Below, one piece after another: positions 59,934-64,000 of a stretch of DNA of 64,000 nucleotides. The number at the start of each line of letters is the position of its first letter. Position 1 is the stretch's first letter. The stretch is from Chitinophaga japonensis (GTDB taxonomy: Bacteria; Bacteroidota; Bacteroidia; Chitinophagales; Chitinophagaceae): NCBI RefSeq assembly GCF_007830125.1, contig NZ_VLLG01000005.1, positions 372,001 through 436,000 of the forward strand. The letters run 5' to 3'. The position numbers and the translations under genes were made by a program. The notes beneath the pieces are model-generated. The model searched no databases and was not told the origin of the DNA. It saw only the letters and a list, made by a program, of their open reading frames with translations.

Positions 59934-60212
59934 TTAATATCTTTCTATTTCAAAAGTCTTATAATGCTGCAGCGGGGCATCTACCAGTTGCACGCCGGCC
60001 ACCCTGGCCAACGGAGGCCCCTGCCGGCACCATGCTATGAACGCTTCCATAGCAGGTTCCTCGCTTTCAGCGGCAATCCATACGCTGCCGTCCGGCAAGT
60101 TCCTCACCTGACCGGCTATGCCCAGTTGCTCCGCCATTTGTTTGGCGCTGGCCCTGAAAAAAACGCCCTGGACCTTTCCTTTTACAGTGATCTCCTTATG
60201 TATTTTCGCCAT
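59934..60212 (-). CDS. acyP: Acylphosphatase
   Basis: Hydrolyses acyl phosphates such as carbamoyl phosphate. A 92-residue protein with KGKVQGVFFRASAKQMAEQL, containing the catalytic Arg, and VRNLPDGSVWIAAE with the catalytic Asn. It ends in FEIERY. Normal length; cytoplasmic. Convergent with the C1 peptidase gene, 19 nt apart; the region upstream (60213-60580) holds a large inverted repeat rather than a gene. Confidence 0.95.
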   Translation of the reverse strand: MAKIHKEITVKGKVQGVFFRASAKQMAEQLGIAGQVRNLPDGSVWIAAESEEPAMEAFIAWCRQGPPLARVAGVQLVDAPLQHYKTFEIERY

Positions 60213-60295
60213 AGGTTCCGGTTGGGCAGCGGCTGCTGCATCTGCCTTTCAAAGCTACAAACAACCCGGCGGATTATAAAATTCACCTGCTGGCC

Positions 60296-60435
60296 ATACC
60301 AGGTAACCATTTCACAATTACCTGCACCTGCCGGCGCCCCATGCCGGGCATGGCCTGCACAAAGCAGAACATACGGGCAGCGCATTCCGGCGGCTGTGCT
60401 TAACAGCCCGGCAGGCATTGCTGGTTACCTGGTAT
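60296..60435. repeat. 140-bp inverted-repeat unit, possible MITE-like element or structured RNA
   Basis: ATACCAGGTAACCA (60296-60309) and TGGTTACCTGGTAT (60422-60435) are perfect 14-bp terminal inverted repeats. Inside, TGCCGGGC (60342-60349) and GCCCGGCA (60406-60413) form another 8-bp stem. No ORF explains it. Short target duplications are not visible, so mobility is unproven. The remainder of 60213-60580 shows only repeated GGTTAACAT (60478 and 60532). Confidence 0.5.
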
Positions 60436-60580
60436 TGACGATTACTGTTACTCAGCAGGTAGGGTCAACAACAGATAGGGTTAACATGGGGACATTAATT
60501 ATTCTGGTTACACGGTCTTTTATGGTTAACATATCCTATGAAAAATATGGTGATAACAATATTGGTCCTTAATCCTGATC

Positions 60581-61198
60581 CTATGCGGCATAATTGGCTG
60601 CATAATCAAACAGGGAGCCTTCTCCGTGCGCTGCTGCGCCAAAGGTAAATTCTCTTACCAGTTCATACGCCCCGCCGGCAGCGGGCTTCCGCAATAACGC
60701 AAATCCCCGGCAGCTAAAGCTGCGTACAAACAACTGGTTGTCGAACTGCGGGTATACTTTTTCAAACTCACTGGTGCTGATGGCCCTGGCCACGGTAATA
60801 TGCGGCTTATAATCATTGGGCTTCAGCTCAAACAGTTGCAGTATCCGCTTCCTAAGCTCCACAACCGGCTTGGGATTGGCGATATTCACATAGATCGTGC
60901 GCTTCACACTGCCATGATCGAAATGGTCGAACTTGGAAGTATATAGCGTAAAGCCGGATTGCCTGCGGGCGATCTCTTCCAGCAGGTCAATACAATCATC
61001 CTGGAATTTCTCGGGGAATACGGAACGGAACAGGGAGATATGCGCCCTGGAATAACGACTGGTAAAAATGCCCAGCTCCCGGGCGATCCGTTCCTTGAAC
61101 ATGCGCACTTCTCCTATAAGCTGCGCATCCGGGTTTATCACTACCAGGTAGTCATAAAGCGGTGATTCCTGTGCTGTAAATAAGGTTTCTGATTGCAT
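60581..61198 (-). CDS. 2H phosphoesterase (2'-5' RNA ligase-like, LigT family)
   Basis: A 205-residue cyclic phosphodiesterase-like protein from ATG 61198 (MQSETLFTAQESPLYDYLVV). The two HxT/S motifs of the 2H superfamily are RAHISLFRSVFPEKFQDDC and YKPHITVARAISTSEF. The substrate is likely an RNA or a nucleotide with a 2',3'-cyclic phosphate; which one is unknown. Start chosen because the upstream TTG at 61207 is a weak codon. Convergent structures flank both ends. Confidence 0.9.
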   Translation of the reverse strand: MQSETLFTAQESPLYDYLVVINPDAQLIGEVRMFKERIARELGIFTSRYSRAHISLFRSVFPEKFQDDCIDLLEEIARRQSGFTLYTSKFDHFDHGSVKRTIYVNIANPKPVVELRKRILQLFELKPNDYKPHITVARAISTSEFEKVYPQFDNQLFVRSFSCRGFALLRKPAAGGAYELVREFTFGAAAHGEGSLFDYAANYAA

Positions 61199-61234
61199 AA
61201 CCAACAATTTTAGCCTTCACGATTGTTGACCACA

Positions 61235-61242
61235 CAAATATA
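61235..61242 (-). promoter_or_regulatory. Minus-7 box of the 2H phosphoesterase gene
   Basis: TATATTTG on the minus strand exactly fits TAnnTTTG, 36 nt upstream of ATG 61198. No minus-33 match. Confidence 0.45.
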
Positions 61243-61273
61243 CAACCTTTTTTCAGATTTACTAATTTTTTTA

Positions 61274-61393
61274 GCATTTTTTACTAAAAAAATGCACAGC
61301 TTTTGTAAGAAGCTGGAAATAAGAGGTAGGAAGTATAACCCGCCATTTCTTACTTCTTAATTCAAGCTTCGGGCTTCTTACCAAAGCTGCGCA
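61274..61393 (-). terminator. Compound terminator downstream of the glmU-like/tpiA operon
   Basis: Arms TGCACAGCTTTTGTAAGAAGC (61293-61313) shown here by position, and 61373-61393, pair over 21 positions with one mismatch and one G-U. Inside is a 9-bp stem (61320-61328 with 61351-61359). On the minus strand the outer stem is followed by TTTTTTT, and a further hairpin GCATTTTTT/AAAAAATGC lies at 61274-61295. Confidence 0.7.
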
Positions 61394-61404
61394 TCTTTTT
61401 ATAG

Positions 61405-62166
61405 TTACGATAACTTTTCAATAATAGCGGTAAAATCCGCGGCCACCAGGGAGGCGCCGCCTATCAGGCCGCCATCCACATCCGGGCAGGCAAATAATTC
61501 ACCGGCATTGGCAGGCTTGGCGCTGCCGCCGTACAGGATGCTCAGGTGCAAAGCCGCTTCCCGGCCGTATTTGGCGGCTATCTGGCTGCGTATATAGGCG
61601 TGCATGTCCTGCGCCTGCGCGGCAGATGCGGTTAAGCCGGTACCAATGGCCCAGATGGGCTCATAGGCGATCACCACCTGCTGCAACTGCTCCGCCGAAA
61701 GGTGGAACAGGCTCTCTTCCAGTTGCGTCGCTACATAAGCATTCTGTCCTTCCGCTTTCCTTACTTCCAGCGGCTCCCCGCAGCAGAATATGGGTTTCAG
61801 CCCATAAGCCAGGGCCATATCTATTTTCTTTGCCAGCATGGCATTGCTCTCCTCAAAATATTCCCTTCTTTCAGAGTGCCCCAGTATCACGTAGTCCACG
61901 CCTACGGATTGCAACATTTCCGCGGATACTTCTCCTGTAAATGCGCCGGATTTCTCTGAATAGCAGTTCTGCGCGCCCAGGTAAAAACCGGGGTAGTTCT
62001 TCAACAAGGTCTTGGCTTTCAGCAGGTAGGGGAAAGGCGTGGCGATCACCACTTCCTGTCCTTCCTTCAGCTTGATGCCGGACTGCAGGATATCATTGAT
62101 CAACTGTTCTCCCTGCAACAGGGAAAGGTTCATTTTCCAGTTAGCCGCTGCAATTTTTTTTCTCAT
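61405..62166 (-). CDS. tpiA: Triosephosphate isomerase
   Basis: Glycolytic enzyme converting dihydroxyacetone phosphate to glyceraldehyde 3-phosphate. The 253-residue barrel shows AANWKMNLSLLQGEQL with the catalytic Lys, GVDYVILGHSERREYF with the catalytic His, VVIAYEPIWAIGTGLTASAA with the catalytic Glu, and the phosphate-binding SILYGGSAKPANAGELF. Length normal. It starts 4 nt inside the end of the upstream glmU-like gene, giving translational coupling. Confidence 0.98.
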   Translation of the reverse strand: MRKKIAAANWKMNLSLLQGEQLINDILQSGIKLKEGQEVVIATPFPYLLKAKTLLKNYPGFYLGAQNCYSEKSGAFTGEVSAEMLQSVGVDYVILGHSERREYFEESNAMLAKKIDMALAYGLKPIFCCGEPLEVRKAEGQNAYVATQLEESLFHLSAEQLQQVVIAYEPIWAIGTGLTASAAQAQDMHAYIRSQIAAKYGREAALHLSILYGGSAKPANAGELFACPDVDGGLIGGASLVAADFTAIIEKLS

Positions 62167-63356
62167 GATAATGCTTGTGTATTAGTTTGATGGTTTACTA
62201 ATTCGTATACGGCAGCCAGTAATTTCCGGTCTGCTTCGGTCAATTCCTTTCCCTTGAACGCCATCCAGGCAGCGGCGTCCCGCATGGCTTCCTGCAGGCG
62301 GTACACGGAATGCGCTTCCCGGCCACCCCAGGAAAAAGAAGGGACGAATTTTGGCGGAAAATCCCCGCCAAAGATATTACAGGATACGCCTATTACGGTA
62401 CCGGTGTTCAACATGGTATTAATGCCGCAGCGGCTCAGGTCGCCCATCAGCGTGCCGCATTTCTGGCCGGCCACCCAGGTGTCCTTCCGGGCTTCCATCC
62501 ACACTTTCACCTGGCCGGCATTGTTCTTCATGTTAGAGCAGGTGGTGTTGCCGCCCAGATTGCACCACTCGCCTATCACGGCATCGCCCAGGTAACCATC
62601 GTGGGCCTTGTTGGAATAGCCGAACATCACGGAATTCTTGATCTCCCCGCCCCCGGTACAGCCCGGCCCCAGCGTGGTGGCCCCGTATATCCTGGCGCCC
62701 ATTTTCAGTGTAGCGCCCTCTCCCAGCGCCAGCGGTCCCCTGACCAGGCAACCTTCCATCACCTGGGCGTTCCTGCCGATATAAATAGGCCCGGTAGCGG
62801 CGTTCAGCACGCTGCACTCCACTACGGCGCCCGGTTCTATAAAAATATTCTCCGGGGCTATTACCTGGTTGGTAGCAGGTATTGGCGCCGATGTCCGGCC
62901 GCTGGTAAGCAACTGGAAATCGTCCCGTATGGCTTTATCGTTCATGGTAACCAGGTGCCAGGGCAGCTCTATGCTGCACACAGCACCGGTATAATTTTTA
63001 CGGTCTTCGGCGGGCAGGGTCAGCTCATTGCCCGGCACCACTTTTACGAGCAAGCGGTTGTCCTTGTACAGTTCCTGCCCCGGCCCCAGCGCTGCAATAG
63101 CATCCACCAGCGCTTTGTCTGGCAGCACATGACCGCTGATCAGCACGTGTATGGTGTCCGCAGCCCCTAACCGTAATGGATATTTTTCCTGGAGGTAAGA
63201 CATCGTAAAGTGACTTACGCCGGTCCCCAGCCAATGCTCCCATTTCTCCTGGATAGTCAGGATGCCAGTCCTGCAGGCAGCTACAGGTCTTGTATAGGTG
63301 AAAGGATATAAAAGATCGCGGGCGGGCGTGTCAAAAAGAATATAGTTACGCTCCAT
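62163..63356 (-). CDS. GlmU-like sugar nucleotidyltransferase/acetyltransferase (alternative bacterial GlmU)
   Basis: Predicted to help make UDP-N-acetylglucosamine for cell wall and LPS. 397 residues. The N-terminal part (about 1-170, MERNYILFDTPARDLLYPFT, TRPVAACRTGILTIQEKWEH) is a shortened nucleotidyltransferase-like domain of the alternative-GlmU group. The C-terminal part is a left-handed beta-helix (hexapeptide repeats, IFIEPGAVVECSVLN, IYIGRNAQVMEGCLVRGPL, GGEIKNSVMFGYSNKAHDG). It overlaps tpiA by 4 nt. This form replaces the classical GlmU in many Bacteroidota. Confidence 0.92.
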   Translation of the reverse strand: MERNYILFDTPARDLLYPFTYTRPVAACRTGILTIQEKWEHWLGTGVSHFTMSYLQEKYPLRLGAADTIHVLISGHVLPDKALVDAIAALGPGQELYKDNRLLVKVVPGNELTLPAEDRKNYTGAVCSIELPWHLVTMNDKAIRDDFQLLTSGRTSAPIPATNQVIAPENIFIEPGAVVECSVLNAATGPIYIGRNAQVMEGCLVRGPLALGEGATLKMGARIYGATTLGPGCTGGGEIKNSVMFGYSNKAHDGYLGDAVIGEWCNLGGNTTCSNMKNNAGQVKVWMEARKDTWVAGQKCGTLMGDLSRCGINTMLNTGTVIGVSCNIFGGDFPPKFVPSFSWGGREAHSVYRLQEAMRDAAAWMAFKGKELTEADRKLLAAVYELVNHQTNTQALS

Positions 63357-63375
63357 AAAGGGATAAAAATAAAAA

Positions 63376-63401
63376 ATCCCACCGACAAAAGCCGGTGGGA
63401 T
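63376..63401 (-). terminator. Terminator of the L31 gene
   Basis: ATCCCACCG (63376-63384) and CGGTGGGAT (63393-63401) form a perfect 9-bp stem. The minus strand then reads TTTTTTATTTTT. Confidence 0.88.
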
Positions 63402-63423
63402 ATAGAATATTTTATCGGAAAGC

Positions 63424-63678
63424 TTATTTGGCTTTCTTCTCGTAACGTTTCTTGAACTTGTCGATACGGCCGGCAGTATCTACCAACACATTCTTCCCGG
63501 TATAGAACGGATGGGAAGTATTGGAAATTTCCAGCTTGATCAACGGATATTCGTTACCATCCTCCCATTTAACAGTTTCGCGGGAAGGAGCAGTAGAACG
63601 GCTTAAAAAGCTAAACCCGTTAGACATATCTTTAAATACAACAAACCTATAATTTTCTGGATGGATACCCTGTTTCAT
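63424..63678 (-). CDS. rpmE2: 50S ribosomal protein L31, type B
   Basis: An 84-residue ribosomal protein from ATG 63678 (MKQGIHPENYRFVVFKDMSN). Blocks KWEDGNEYPLIKLEISNTSH and PFYTGKNVLVDTAGRIDKFK are the type B pattern. The zinc-binding cysteines of type A are absent, so it does not need zinc. The start fits the promoter 34 nt upstream; the upstream in-frame codons would give an untypical extension. Confidence 0.96.
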   Translation of the reverse strand: MKQGIHPENYRFVVFKDMSNGFSFLSRSTAPSRETVKWEDGNEYPLIKLEISNTSHPFYTGKNVLVDTAGRIDKFKKRYEKKAK

Positions 63679-63711
63679 CTGCAAATAGTAAATATTATTA
63701 AATACGGACGG

Positions 63712-63743
63712 CAAAGTTAACACAGAAATTTTTAAATAACAAA
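63712..63743 (-). promoter_or_regulatory. Promoter of the L31 gene
   Basis: On the minus strand TTTG (63743-63740), a 20-nt spacer and TAACTTTG (63719-63712) match the Bacteroidota consensus exactly, and lie 33 nt before ATG 63678. Confidence 0.75.
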
Positions 63744-63757
63744 AGTAAATTGAAGTT

Positions 63758-64000
63758 TTAGGACTTCATGTTCACATACTGTAGCGGCAGGTTGAATTTC
63801 CCCTCCCTGCATTTCTGTATAACCGCCTGTAAATCATCTATTTTCTTACCGGTTACCCGTATAATGTCGTCCATAATGGCCGCCTGTACCTTCAGGCCGG
63901 AATCCTTGATCATTTTTATGATCTTTTTGGCGTCGTCCTGCTTGATGCCGTTGCGCACCGGTATTTCCTTTTTCAGGACCTTGCCGCTCTGGTAAGGCTC
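63758..64000 (-). CDS. yajQ: YajQ-family nucleotide-binding protein, C-terminal part (5' end outside window)
   Basis: The last 81 codons of a protein of the YajQ family, whose members bind nucleotides or cyclic di-GMP. The fragment runs from EPYQSGKVLKKEIPVRNGIK and includes DDAKKIIKMIKDSGLKVQA, then AIMDDIIRVTGKKIDDLQAV, and ends LPLQYVNMKS, the usual C-terminal block. YajQ is about 163 residues, so half the gene is outside the window. It is upstream of L31 on the same strand, 79 nt apart, but L31 has its own promoter. Confidence 0.93.
   Translation of the reverse strand, partial: EPYQSGKVLKKEIPVRNGIKQDDAKKIIKMIKDSGLKVQAAIMDDIIRVTGKKIDDLQAVIQKCREGKFNLPLQYVNMKS

Noticed and set aside
59916..60572. 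218-residue plus-strand ORF overlapping acyP and the inverted-repeat unit
   Set aside because: It runs antisense through acyP, a certain gene, and through hairpins; the sequence shows no domain. A shadow ORF.

Overview
The window reads as chromosomal DNA of a Bacteroidota bacterium, most likely Chitinophagaceae (Chitinophaga-like). The evidence is a SusC/SusD pair, TonB-dependent receptors with an N-terminal carboxypeptidase-regulatory-like domain, a DUF4249 lipoprotein beside such a receptor, the Bacteroidota-type LptD and OstA-like proteins, the alternative GlmU-like acetyl/nucleotidyltransferase, and repeated promoters of the form TTTG-N18-20-TAnnTTTG with almost no Shine-Dalgarno sequences. 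Most of the window is moderately GC-rich; one short island around 30-33.5 kb is visibly more AT-rich.

Layout. 0-4.1 kb: the end of a SusC/SusD glycan-uptake operon. 4.5-10.5 kb: a lipoprotein, an Rrf2 regulator next to a group III truncated haemoglobin, a DUF488 protein, a DGPF/YCII protein paired with an ECF42-type sigma factor, an aldo/keto reductase and a soluble PAS histidine kinase. 10.7-18.5 kb: a three-gene RND efflux operon with an AraC regulator and a MarR/SlyA-like regulator upstream; the MarR gene has a SlyA-like palindrome inside its own promoter. 18.6-29.7 kb: an ABC permease, MutS2 without an Smr domain, MsrA, a HigBA-like gene pair, a LigB-type dioxygenase, a saccharopine-dehydrogenase-like protein, an exported Gfo/Idh/MocA oxidoreductase, a second DGPF/YCII protein and a lipoprotein.

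29.7-33.6 kb: tRNA-Cys, then a 3.6-kb integrated element bounded by a 16-bp exact direct repeat of the 3' end of tRNA-Arg(UCU). It holds a tyrosine integrase, a small XRE regulator preceded by a perfect 20-bp palindrome, a histidine kinase without a sensor domain, and several strong non-coding structures. These include a 110-nt set of nested helices (31244-31353) with no coding explanation and a perfect 24-bp inverted repeat. This is the most unusual part of the window.

33.7-49.5 kb: housekeeping and envelope genes (Ung, PlsC, LptD, amidase, MCE protein, OstA-like protein, NhaA, two paralogous small outer-membrane proteins, Nnr, membrane pyrophosphatase, YwnA-like Rrf2 regulator). 49.5-59.9 kb: AraC regulator, a small divergent ORF, a TonB receptor/DUF4249/beta-barrel operon, a fatty-acid-hydroxylase-family protein, a BlaI/BlaR1-like pair with clear operators, and an exported C1 peptidase. 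59.9-64 kb: acylphosphatase, 2H phosphoesterase, TpiA, GlmU-like protein, L31 type B and the C-terminal part of YajQ.

Many regulatory elements can be read directly: promoter boxes, operators lying in promoter spacers for four local regulators (Rrf2, MarR, BlaI, and Rrf2 number two), and several factor-independent terminators. All functional assignments come from reading motifs by eye, without database searches.
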